Positions 1-10,328 of a DNA stretch of 64,000 bases are shown piece by piece. Made by a program: the position numbers and the translations under genes. This stretch comes from Streptomyces sp. TRM68416. Its GTDB lineage: Bacteria > Actinomycetota > Actinomycetes > Streptomycetales > Streptomycetaceae. The notes under the pieces are model-generated. The model did no database searches, had not been told where the DNA came from, and was given only the letters and a program-made list of their open reading frames with translations. The stretch spans positions 124,001 through 188,000 of the forward strand of contig NZ_JACVWU010000011.1 in the NCBI RefSeq assembly GCF_014596915.1. The letters run 5' to 3'. The stretch's first letter is position 1. Each line of letters opens with the position of its first letter.

Positions 1-523
1 GATCCGGGGCGTACTTGTCCTGCGGGGTCTGCTCCTCGTCGAACATCCAGCCGATGTGCGCCCACCACAACCCCTTGAGCAGCGCGGGAACCGACTCGCC
101 GTACTTCCACGGCGAATGCGGGTCGCCCTCGGCGTCGGAGAACTTGTGGTGCTTGCGGTGGTCGGCGACCCAGCGGACCAGAGGACCCTCGACCGCCATC
201 GAACCCGCGATCGCCAGCGCGATCTTCAGTGGACGCTTCGCCTTGAAGGAGCCATGGGTGAAGTGACGGTGGAAACCGATCGTGATGCCGTGGCAGCCCA
301 GGTAGTAGAAGAACACCAGCAGGCCGAGGTCGAGCCAGCTCACGCCCCAGCCCCAGGCCAGCGGCACCGCCGCGAGCAGCGCCAGGAACGGCACGGCGAT
401 GAAGAGGAGCAGCGTGATCTGTTCGATCGACCGCTTCTGCTCGCCGCCCAGCGTGGCGGAGGGGGTAGTGGTGTCGTCGGTCGCCTTCGGGGCGTCTTCG
501 ATCACATCGGAGCTCGTGGTCAT
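1..523 (-). CDS. Acyl-CoA/fatty acid desaturase, N-terminal part (runs off the window)
   Basis: The first 174 residues of a membrane fatty-acid desaturase are present; the C-terminus lies beyond base 1. It would introduce a double bond into acyl chains using a di-iron centre at the membrane. Two of the three histidine boxes are visible: HRHFTH (H85 and H90) and DHRKHH (H122, H125, H126), with hydrophobic segments at about residues 35-57 and 62-80. The start is the ATG read from 523, with an AGGGGA-like ribosome site just upstream. Two adjacent palindromes about 65-90 bp upstream suggest control by a dimeric repressor. It is divergent from ppc. The family is clear from the His boxes; position specificity (delta-9 is typical) is inferred. 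Confidence 0.93.
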   Translation of the reverse strand, partial: MTTSSDVIEDAPKATDDTTTPSATLGGEQKRSIEQITLLLFIAVPFLALLAAVPLAWGWGVSWLDLGLLVFFYYLGCHGITIGFHRHFTHGSFKAKRPLKIALAIAGSMAVEGPLVRWVADHRKHHKFSDAEGDPHSPWKYGESVPALLKGLWWAHIGWMFDEEQTPQDKYAPD

Positions 524-585
524 GGGCGTCCCCTGTGGGGTCGAGGGTTGAGGCAGGTGCCGGGCCGGAACCGCGCGCCTTTTCC

Positions 586-612
586 TACGGTCCCGTAACC
601 TACGGCGACGTA
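586..612. promoter_or_regulatory. Twin TACG..CGTA palindromes upstream of the desaturase
   Basis: TACGGTCCCGTA at 586-597 is a perfect 12-bp palindrome, followed after 3 bp by TACGGCGACGTA at 601-612. The pair lies about 65 bp upstream of the desaturase start. Similar TACGGTACCGTA-type sites occur near actinobacterial lipid genes controlled by TetR-family regulators (recalled, not searched), so an operator is the likely reading. Confidence 0.6.
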
Positions 613-812
613 AGTATGGCAGCGTGTCGCCCCGCGGCAAGAGCCCGTGAGCCTGCGCGTCCGACCGGACACCTATCCTTGGAGTCGGTCGGACAGCGCG
701 GTCCGCTCTGAATTCCTTCCCGGATGCCCGGCCCGTATGCGGCACCCGCCGCGCGAGACGGACTACGGGTTCCCCTCCCAGACGAGCTTCAACACTGCAA
801 GGAGCCGCACCT

Positions 813-3542
<2,730 letters not shown>

Positions 3543-3563
3543 ACCGACCGCGAACGCGAAGAA

Positions 3564-3605
3564 GGGCGGTGCCCCCGAACTCGTACGAGCTCGGGGGCAC
3601 CGCCC
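3564..3605. terminator. Bidirectional terminator between ppc and the LPXTG protein
   Basis: A 15-bp perfect inverted repeat (3564-3578 and 3591-3605) with a 12-base loop sits between two convergent genes and is followed on the plus strand by a short T run. It can serve both. Confidence 0.85.
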
Positions 3606-3620
3606 CTTTACCGTGACCGG

Positions 3621-4325
3621 TCAGGCCTTGCTGCGGCGGCGGAAGACCAGGTAGCCGCCGGCCGCGAGGAGCGCCGCGGCGGCCGCCGACAGCAGACCCA
3701 CCGGGGCGCCGTTGCCGGTCTCGGCGAGATCGCCCCCGGCGCCTCCCTGCGCGGACGGCGAGGAGGACGGGGCCACCTCCTCACCGGCGGACGGGCCCGG
3801 GGACGCGGCCGGGGACTCGCCCTCGCCGGCCGGCGCCGACTCCGACGGTGTCACCGCCGACTCCGACGGCGTCACGCCGGGCTCGCCCGCTTCCTCGGAC
3901 TCCTCGGGCTCCTCGGGCTCCTCGCAATCCGTCCAGAACACCTTGTGCTTGGCCGACCCGTGCTCGCCCTCGAAGTTCCAGAACAGCTTGTAGTGGCCGT
4001 CCGGCAGGGTCATGTCGTCCGTACGGCCGTGGCCCTCGGCGTCCAGGACGAACGCGCCGGACTTCACCGTCTCGCCCTTGACGTCGGCGGTCGGCGCCCA
4101 GGCCTCGATGCGCCAGCCGACCTGCTGCCCGGCGTCGAAGCCGAAGGCGTCCAGATAGAACTCGCAGACGTGGGGCTCGTTCTTGCGCAGCTCCTCGCCG
4201 GTCGTGGCGTCGTGAATCTTCACGGTGCCGTTGTCTCCGGGGGCTGTGGCGTGTGCGGCGGGGGAGACGAGCAGCGCCGCGGCGGCGACGGCGGACACAG
4301 CGCCGGCGCGAGTGAGGGTTCGCAT
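3621..4325 (-). CDS. Sortase-anchored cell-wall surface protein (LAXTG type)
   Basis: This 234-residue secreted protein has an N-terminal signal peptide (charged start, alanine-rich core, likely cut after AHA near residue 27). An ordered region of about 100 residues follows, containing two cysteines that may pair, then a Glu/Pro/Ser/Ala-rich stalk. The C-terminal sorting signal comprises LAETG at about 200-204, a hydrophobic stretch and the tail RRRSKA. LAXTG is the motif class known for Streptomyces class E sortases. The role of the ordered domain is unknown; the sequence suggests a surface-displayed domain on a flexible stalk. No sortase gene is adjacent. Confidence 0.88.
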   Translation of the reverse strand: MRTLTRAGAVSAVAAAALLVSPAAHATAPGDNGTVKIHDATTGEELRKNEPHVCEFYLDAFGFDAGQQVGWRIEAWAPTADVKGETVKSGAFVLDAEGHGRTDDMTLPDGHYKLFWNFEGEHGSAKHKVFWTDCEEPEEPEESEEAGEPGVTPSESAVTPSESAPAGEGESPAASPGPSAGEEVAPSSSPSAQGGAGGDLAETGNGAPVGLLSAAAAALLAAGGYLVFRRRSKA

Positions 4326-4467
4326 GAGCAGTCCATCTTCGAGAAGCGAAAGGGAAGATGTGGAGGGGGCAGTTCAGCATTCTGGCTGCCGCAACCCCAG
4401 GTCAATCACGAACCGGGAACAAACAGAACCCTCACAGACACCCCACGCCCCAGCAGCCACACACCGC

Positions 4468-4957
4468 TCACAACGCCACAAAGGCCGCCGTGAGCAAGGC
4501 CGTTCCGCCACCCGCCAGCACCCACGCGGCCCGGGTCCGCCGCAGCCCGCCCGCCACCACCACCGACGCCAGCAGCATCGCCCCGCCCAGCGGCACCCAC
4601 GCGTACAGGACCCCGGCAGGACCCGAACGCACCACGTCATCGCTGCCCGGCTTGATCACCACCGTGTACGTCCGCCCCTCACGGACGGCCGCCGACCGCT
4701 CCACGACCACCCGGTCACGCGGCTGAGAACCCGGCGAGACAGGCTCGTAGGGGCCGGTGCACACCTCCTCGCCGCACCGCGCCACCCGCACGGTGCCGCT
4801 CTCCCGCCCCTTGGTGAGCATGACGTGCTGCGCCGTCCCCCACGACGCCCACACACCCGCGATCAGAATCAGCGCCGCGACCGTCCCCCATCAGCGCGGC
4901 ACGCCCGAAGCGCAGCGCGGTCAGGGCGCCCGGACGGGACAGGACGGCAGAAGGCAT
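4468..4957 (-). pseudogene. Membrane protein gene interrupted by an apparent +1 frameshift
   Basis: Two overlapping minus-strand frames together make one sensible protein. The ATG at 4957 gives MPSAVLSRPGALTALRFG and then runs into an implausible frame. If one G of the run G5 (4885-4889 on the plus strand) is removed, translation continues as TVAALILIAGVWASWG, a good transmembrane segment, and stays open to the stop at 4468. The restored product has about 162 residues: an N-terminal membrane segment, an extracytoplasmic part with two cysteines, and two C-terminal membrane segments. Family unknown. Either the strain carries a real one-base insertion or this is a homopolymer sequencing error. 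Confidence 0.72.
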
Positions 4958-5048
4958 GGCCGCGATCCTTGGCCATCGACTAACCGAAAGTCAATGTGGC
5001 CCGGTAACCGAACGCCCATGCGCCCCGCGCGGAAACCGGAAGCAACCC

Positions 5049-5651
5049 CTACGAGTTGTACGTCCCCTGCGCCCGCTCCAGACCCTCGATCACCAGACAC
5101 TCCACCGCATCCGCCGCACGGTCCACGAAGTAGTCCAACTCCTTGCGCTCCGCCGACGAGAAGTCCCGCAACACAAAGTCCGCCACCGGCATCCGCCCCG
5201 GCGGCCGCCCGATCCCGAACCGCACCCGGTGATAGTCCGAACCCATCGCCTTCGTCATCGACTTCAGACCGTTGTGCCCGTTGTCGCCGCCGCCCAGCTT
5301 CAACCGCAACGTGCCGTAATCGATGTCCAGCTCGTCATGGACCGCCACGATGTTCCCCACCGGCACCTTGTAGAAGTCCCGCAGCGCGTTCACCGGACCC
5401 CCCGACAGATTCATGAACGACATCGGCTTCACCAGGATCACCCGCCGGTTCAACGGCCCCGGCGGCCCCACCCGACCCTCCACGACCTGCGCCTGCGCCT
5501 TGCCCGCCCGCTTGAACCTCGCCCCCATCCGCTGCGCCAGCAGATCCGCCACCATGAAACCGACGTTGTGCCGGTTCATCGCGTACTCGGGCCCCGGATT
5601 ACCGAGACCGGCGATCAGCCAGGGAGCACTCGGGTCGGTCGTCACGTCCAT
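5049..5651 (-). CDS. pth: Peptidyl-tRNA hydrolase
   Basis: This 200-residue cytosolic enzyme releases tRNA from peptidyl-tRNAs that drop off ribosomes. The family signature is intact: GLGNPGPEYAMNRHNVGF near the N-terminus, where H28 corresponds to the catalytic His and N18 to the substrate-binding Asn, then SFMNLSG and HDELDIDYG. The length is normal. It lies 75 bp downstream of the L25 gene on the same strand, the usual bacterial pairing, and is probably cotranscribed with it. Confidence 0.97.
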   Translation of the reverse strand: MDVTTDPSAPWLIAGLGNPGPEYAMNRHNVGFMVADLLAQRMGARFKRAGKAQAQVVEGRVGPPGPLNRRVILVKPMSFMNLSGGPVNALRDFYKVPVGNIVAVHDELDIDYGTLRLKLGGGDNGHNGLKSMTKAMGSDYHRVRFGIGRPPGRMPVADFVLRDFSSAERKELDYFVDRAADAVECLVIEGLERAQGTYNS

Positions 5652-5726
5652 ATCTCCTTGATACGCGCCAGCCGCCGCCCCCCGAAGGAAGCAGCGGCTG
5701 ACAGAACGAAAACAGCAGGGGGAGGA

Positions 5727-6320
5727 TCAGGCCTCCGCGGCCTCGTCCCCGGCGGCCTCGCCCGCGGCGGACTCCTCGGCCTGCGCGGCCAGCACCTGAA
5801 GGACGACAGCGTCCTCCTCGACAGCCAGCGTCACACCGGCGGGCAGCTTGATGTCCTTGGCCAGGACCGAGGCGCCGGCCTCCAGGCCCGCCACCGACAC
5901 CGTGACGGCCTCGGGGATGTGCGTGGCCTCGGCCTCGACCGGAAGCGCGTTCAGCACGTGCTCCAGCAGGTTGCCGCCCGCCGCCAGCTCACCCTCGGTG
6001 TGCACCGGGATCTCGACGTTGACCTTCTCGCCACGCTTGACCAGCAGCAGGTCGACGTGCTCCAGGAAACCCTTCAGCGGGTCACGCTGCACGGCCTTCG
6101 GAATCGCCAGCTCGTTGGTCTTGCCGTCGATGTCCAGGGAGATCAGGACGTTCGGCGTACGCAGCGCCAGCAGCAGGTCGTGGCCCGGCAGCGTCAGGTG
6201 CAGCGGGTCCGCACCGTGGCCGTACAGGACACCGGGAACCTTGTTGTCACGACGGATACGGCGCGCGGCACCCTTGCCGAACTCGGTGCGCGTCTCAGCG
6301 GCGAGCTTCACCTCGGACAT
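5727..6320 (-). CDS. rplY: 50S ribosomal protein L25 (TL5/Ctc long form)
   Basis: This 197-residue protein binds 5S rRNA in the large subunit. The N-terminal L25 domain begins SEVKLAAETRTEFGKG and contains the LYGHG motif. A C-terminal beta domain and an acidic Ala/Glu-rich tail follow, as expected for the Ctc/TL5 form. The ATG at 6320 is chosen because a CGAGGAG site sits 8 bases upstream and the family's N-terminus starts there; the frame is open further upstream but without homology. It precedes pth and follows prs on the same strand. Confidence 0.96.
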   Translation of the reverse strand: MSEVKLAAETRTEFGKGAARRIRRDNKVPGVLYGHGADPLHLTLPGHDLLLALRTPNVLISLDIDGKTNELAIPKAVQRDPLKGFLEHVDLLLVKRGEKVNVEIPVHTEGELAAGGNLLEHVLNALPVEAEATHIPEAVTVSVAGLEAGASVLAKDIKLPAGVTLAVEEDAVVLQVLAAQAEESAAGEAAGDEAAEA

Positions 6321-6424
6321 GGCATTCACTCCTCGTATGGGTGAGAAACGGACAGGGTCACCCGGCCACGAACGGCCTGCTACGAAGAGCGCGTCGATAA
6401 CGGACAGCCGCACCGCAATGAGTA

Positions 6425-6474
6425 CGGCCTCCCTCGCCGAGCAACCCGGGCAGTCTACTCGGCGAAGGAGGCCG
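6425..6474 (-). terminator. Inverted repeat downstream of prs
   Basis: A 17-bp perfect stem (6425-6441 with 6458-6474) and a 16-base loop lie between the prs stop and the L25 gene, followed on the minus strand by no clear T run. It probably ends the glmU-prs transcript. Confidence 0.7.
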
Positions 6475-6519
6475 CGGAAAAATCGATCAAGCAGGGGCCG
6501 CTGACCGCCCCGGCAGGAC

Positions 6520-7500
6520 CTACTGCTCGTCGAACAGGCTCGTCACCGAACCGTCCTCGAACACCTCGCGCACCGCACGGGCAATCGTCGGAGCGATCGA
6601 CAGCACCGTCAGCTTGTCCAGATCGCCCGCCAGCTCACCCGGCGTCGGCAGCGTGTTCGTGAACACGAACTCACTCACCCGAGAATTCTTCAACCGGTCC
6701 GCCGCCGGACCCGACAGCACACCGTGCGTCGCCGTCACGATGACATCCTCCGCACCGTGCGCGAACAACGCGTCCGCCGCCGCACAGATCGTGCCACCGG
6801 TGTCGATCATGTCGTCCACCAGCACACACACCCGGCCCCTGACCTCACCCACGACCTCGTGGACGGTCACCTGGTTCGCCACGTCCTTGTCACGACGCTT
6901 GTGCACGATCGCCAGCGGCGCACCCAACCGGTCGCACCAACGGTCGGCCACCCGCACCCGGCCCGCGTCCGGCGACACCACCGTCAGCTTGTCCTTGTCG
7001 ACCTTCTTGCCGACATAGTCCGCCAGCAGCGGCAGCGCGAACAGATGATCCACCGGACCGTCGAAGAAACCCTGGATCTGGTCCGTGTGCAGATCGACCG
7101 TGAGAATCCGGTCCGCACCCGCCGTCTTCATCAGATCCGCGATCAGCCGCGCCGAGATCGGCTCACGCCCACGGTGCTTCTTGTCCTGCCGCGCATAACC
7201 GTAGAACGGCACGATCACCGTGATCGACCGCGCCGACGCACGCTTCAACGCGTCGATCATGATCAACTGCTCCATGATCCACTTGTTGATCGGAGCCGTG
7301 TGGCTCTGCATCAGGAAGCAGTCCGCCCCACGAGCAGACTCCTGATACCGCACATAGATCTCACCGTTGGCGAAATCGAAGGCCTTCGTCGGGACGACCC
7401 CGACACCCAGCTGGTGGGCGACCTCCTCGGCAAGCTCGGGGTGGGCGCGGCCGGAGAAGAACATCATCTTCTTCTCGCCGGTCGTCTTGATCCCGGTCAC
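6520..7500 (-). CDS. prs: Ribose-phosphate pyrophosphokinase (PRPP synthetase)
   Basis: The 326-residue enzyme makes 5-phosphoribosyl 1-pyrophosphate from ribose 5-phosphate and ATP for nucleotide, histidine and tryptophan synthesis. Visible motifs include the N-terminal FSGRAHPELAEEVA, YARQDKKHRGREPISARL, the metal/PRPP region DLHTDQIQGFF and the PRPP-binding loop CVLVDDMIDTGGT. The length is normal for class I enzymes. It lies 141 bp downstream of glmU on the same strand, the usual glmU-prs arrangement. Confidence 0.98.
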   Translation of the reverse strand: MTGIKTTGEKKMMFFSGRAHPELAEEVAHQLGVGVVPTKAFDFANGEIYVRYQESARGADCFLMQSHTAPINKWIMEQLIMIDALKRASARSITVIVPFYGYARQDKKHRGREPISARLIADLMKTAGADRILTVDLHTDQIQGFFDGPVDHLFALPLLADYVGKKVDKDKLTVVSPDAGRVRVADRWCDRLGAPLAIVHKRRDKDVANQVTVHEVVGEVRGRVCVLVDDMIDTGGTICAAADALFAHGAEDVIVTATHGVLSGPAADRLKNSRVSEFVFTNTLPTPGELAGDLDKLTVLSIAPTIARAVREVFEDGSVTSLFDEQ

Positions 7501-7641
7501 AGCACTGTCTCCTCAGAGGTGTCTCAGCTGGATGTCGAGAGGCCGCACCAGCCCGTCCCGGCTGGTACGAGCGGCGTCTCAGCTGGTTGGTGCGGATGTG
7601 CACTTATCACGGTACGCCGTCCCAGACGCACCTGTTTCCAG

Positions 7642-9090
7642 TCAGCCTTCGCCTTCCGGCTCCCGGGACGCCGCCTCGGCCGCCTTCGCCGCCGCGCTCC
7701 CCGGACGCTTACGAGCCACCCAACCCTCGATATTCCGCTGCTGGCCACGGGCCACGGCCAACGAACCGGGCGGCACATCCTTCGTGATCACAGAGCCGGC
7801 GGCGGTGTAAGCACCGTCCCCGACCGTGACAGGCGCCACAAACATGTTGTCCGAACCCGTCCGACAGTGCGACCCGACCGTGGTGTGGTGTTTGTCCTGT
7901 CCGTCATAGTTCACGAAGACACTGGCAGCCCCGATGTTCGAGTACTCACCGATCGTCGCGTCACCGACATACGACAGATGCGGAACCTTCGTCCCCTCAC
8001 CGATGACCGCGTTCTTCGTCTCCACGTACGTACCGATCTTGCCCTTCGCACCCAGCCGCGTCCCCGGACGCAAATACGCGAACGGCCCCACAGACGCCCC
8101 CGGGCCCACCTCGGCACCCTCCGCCACCGTGTTGTCCACCCGCGCCCCCGCACCCACCCGGGTGTCCCTCAACCGCGAATTCGGCCCCACCTCGGCACCC
8201 TCACCGACATGCGTGGCCCCCTCGAGCTGCGTCCCCGGCAGCACCACGGCGTCCTGCCCGAACGTCACCGTGACATCGACCCACGTCGTCGCCGGGTCCA
8301 CCACGGTCACACCGGCCAGCATCGCCCGCGTCAGCAACCGGTCATTGAGAATCCGCCGCGCCTCGCTCAACTGCACCCGGTTGTTGATCCCGGCGATCTC
8401 ACGGTGATCGCCCGCGACCGACGCACCCACCCTGTGCCCGGCCTCACGCAGAATCCCGAGCACGTCGGTGAGGTACTCCTCGCCCTGGCTGTTGTCGGTA
8501 CGCACCTTGCCGAGCGCATCCGCGAGCAACTGCCCGTCGAACGCGAACACCCCGGAATTGATCTCCCGGATCGCCCGCTGCGACTCCGACGCGTCCTTGT
8601 GCTCCACGATCTCCGTCACGGCACCGGAGACACCGTCCCGCACGATCCGCCCGTACCCGGTCGCATCCGGCACCTCCGCCGTCAGCACCGTCACCGCGTT
8701 GCCGTCGGCGGAATGCGTCGCGGCCAGCGCCTTCAGCGTGTCCCCGGTCAACAGCGGCGTGTCCCCGCACACCACGACCACGGTCCCGTCGATGCCGCCA
8801 CCGAGCTCCTCCAGAGCCATCCGCACGGCATGCCCCGTACCGTTCTGCTCCGCCTGCACCGCGGTACGCACGTCGGAGTCGGTCTCGGTCAGGTGCGCGG
8901 TGACCTGCTCGCGGGCGTGACCCACGACCACGACCAGGTTCTCCGGCCGCAACTCACGCGCGGCGGCGAGCACATGACCCACGAGGCTGCGACCGCAGAT
9001 CTCGTGCAGAACCTTCGGTGTGGCCGACTTCATACGGGTGCCCTCACCCGCTGCGAGAACGACGACGGCTGCCGGGCGAATGGCGCTCAC
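7642..9090 (-). CDS. glmU: Bifunctional GlmU: UDP-GlcNAc pyrophosphorylase / glucosamine-1-P acetyltransferase
   Basis: The 482-residue enzyme catalyses the last two steps to UDP-N-acetylglucosamine, precursor of peptidoglycan. The N-terminal uridyltransferase domain carries LAAGEGTRMKSATPKVLH (near residues 12-29) and GDTPLL. From about residue 255 there is a left-handed beta-helix of hexapeptide repeats, with the acetyltransferase motif VNYDGQDKHHT. The C-terminus is a short disordered tail. It precedes prs on the minus strand and follows tRNA-Gln. Confidence 0.98.
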   Translation of the reverse strand: MSAIRPAAVVVLAAGEGTRMKSATPKVLHEICGRSLVGHVLAAARELRPENLVVVVGHAREQVTAHLTETDSDVRTAVQAEQNGTGHAVRMALEELGGGIDGTVVVVCGDTPLLTGDTLKALAATHSADGNAVTVLTAEVPDATGYGRIVRDGVSGAVTEIVEHKDASESQRAIREINSGVFAFDGQLLADALGKVRTDNSQGEEYLTDVLGILREAGHRVGASVAGDHREIAGINNRVQLSEARRILNDRLLTRAMLAGVTVVDPATTWVDVTVTFGQDAVVLPGTQLEGATHVGEGAEVGPNSRLRDTRVGAGARVDNTVAEGAEVGPGASVGPFAYLRPGTRLGAKGKIGTYVETKNAVIGEGTKVPHLSYVGDATIGEYSNIGAASVFVNYDGQDKHHTTVGSHCRTGSDNMFVAPVTVGDGAYTAAGSVITKDVPPGSLAVARGQQRNIEGWVARKRPGSAAAKAAEAASREPEGEG

Positions 9091-9170
9091 GGGGTTGCCC
9101 TTCGGCTTTTGGGATGGGGTGGGGTGGACATCCGCAGGATACCGGGGCGTTTCTTGGGGGACATGGGAGC

Positions 9171-9198
9171 GGGTCCTGACCCGGTTGGGTCAGGACCC
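9171..9198 (-). terminator. Terminator after tRNA-Gln
   Basis: GGGTCCTGACCC and GGGTCAGGACCC form a perfect 12-bp stem with a GGTT/AACC loop, 8 bases beyond the 3' end of the tRNA gene and upstream of glmU. Confidence 0.75.
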
Positions 9199-9206
9199 GA
9201 ACTAAG

Positions 9207-9278
9207 CTCCCCCGCCAGGACTCGAACCTGAAATACATCATCCAAAGTGACGTGTGTTGCCAATTACACCACGGGGGA
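9207..9278 (-). tRNA. tRNA-Gln (anticodon UUG)
   Basis: Read on the minus strand, this 72-base cloverleaf has acceptor arm TCCCCCG/CGGGGGA with G as discriminator. The anticodon stem is CGTCA/TGATG around the loop CTTTGGA (anticodon UUG, reading CAA), and the T arm is CAGGTTCGAGTCCTG. CCA is not encoded. Linkage to glmU is common in actinomycetes. Confidence 0.93.
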
Positions 9279-9288
9279 ATAAACCCGG

Positions 9289-10167
9289 CTAATCGGACAT
9301 CGTGCCGACCTGCCGAGTGGCTCCCAACACTATGCCGTACCAAGAGCCCTCGATGCGACGGTACAAGTCGGCTCCGTTCAGGACCTTGATCACCAGGCAG
9401 CCGCGGTAGGTCTCTCCGGTGTTCTTGCGAACCGTCTTGGGGTTGTGCTTCTTCAGGGTCGTCTTGTTGAACGCTGAGCGGTCGGTGCCGACGAGGTCCG
9501 CCCAGTACTGCTCCGCTGCCGCCACGTCGGCGTTCTCGTGGATCATGACGGCGAACCGAAGGCGATCGCGCTCGACTTCGAGCAGGTCGAGCCAGGCCAG
9601 GAAGACCTCGATCATGCCTGGGTCGCTGTTGACGAAGGCGACGCTCTCGCGACGGTCGTAGGGCTTGTCCTTGCCGCCCTCGGCCCAGTAGAGGCTCACG
9701 CCCACGAGGAAGAGCTCCCGGGGTGAGAGCTTGCCGATCGCCTGCTTGGCGGCCTCCTTGGTGCGCCGCCGCTCCTCGTCCCGTACCGCCAGCTCGTGCT
9801 CCCAGCGTTTCCGTGATGCCAGCTTCGCCTGCTCCGTCGGATCGCGTCGCTCAGGCTTGGGCAGATCCCGTACCCACAGCGAGATCGAACTCTTCGAGCA
9901 CCCCAGCTCCACCTGGATCTGGTCGTACGTCCAGCCCTGGAGGCGTAGCTCCCTCGCCCTGCCCCGCAGGTCGTCCTTGGCGTTCGGGCGCCGCGTCCAT
10001 TGCGGAGGGGGTTCGCCCTCCAGGAGGCGGTTGAGGATGTCGTTGTTGTCGACGTGGAGTCGGTCGCGGATCTGGCGTCGGCTGAGTCCTGCGCGTCGCA
10101 GCGCCACCGCCCGCTCGCGCAGGCCCTCGAAATCGGCGTACTTGCCGTGTGGATGTGCCATGGGCAT
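9289..10167 (-). CDS. Helix-turn-helix protein with a possible endonuclease-like C-terminal domain
   Basis: Up to 292 residues, depending on which ATG is used (10167 or 10161; neither has a good ribosome site). Two helix-turn-helix units are visible: residues about 20-45 (RAGLSRRQIRDRLHVDNN) and 75-100 (WTYDQIQVELGCSKSSISLW). A basic helix follows, then a C-terminal domain from about 145 with LVGVSLYWAEGGK, an alternating hydrophobic core, and KHNPKTVRKNTGETY. The pattern recalls actinobacterial proteins with a LAGLIDADG-like fold, but no clear catalytic acid pair is seen, so that is only a suggestion. The stop lies 10 bp from the tRNA-Gln 5' end. Confidence 0.7.
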   Translation of the reverse strand: MPMAHPHGKYADFEGLRERAVALRRAGLSRRQIRDRLHVDNNDILNRLLEGEPPPQWTRRPNAKDDLRGRARELRLQGWTYDQIQVELGCSKSSISLWVRDLPKPERRDPTEQAKLASRKRWEHELAVRDEERRRTKEAAKQAIGKLSPRELFLVGVSLYWAEGGKDKPYDRRESVAFVNSDPGMIEVFLAWLDLLEVERDRLRFAVMIHENADVAAAEQYWADLVGTDRSAFNKTTLKKHNPKTVRKNTGETYRGCLVIKVLNGADLYRRIEGSWYGIVLGATRQVGTMSD

Positions 10168-10328
10168 ACCGTCGGGGCGGAATTGGATCTTCCGGGGTCG
10201 AGCGGTGAGCGATTCAGCAGTTCGAGGGATATCGGGGTGTTTCGCTCCCGGCGGATCATGGGGTGTGGTGTAGGCCAGTCCGGGAAACTCACCGGAAAAG
10301 CCGTGCCGGGCGCCCGTAGGCTGGAGGC

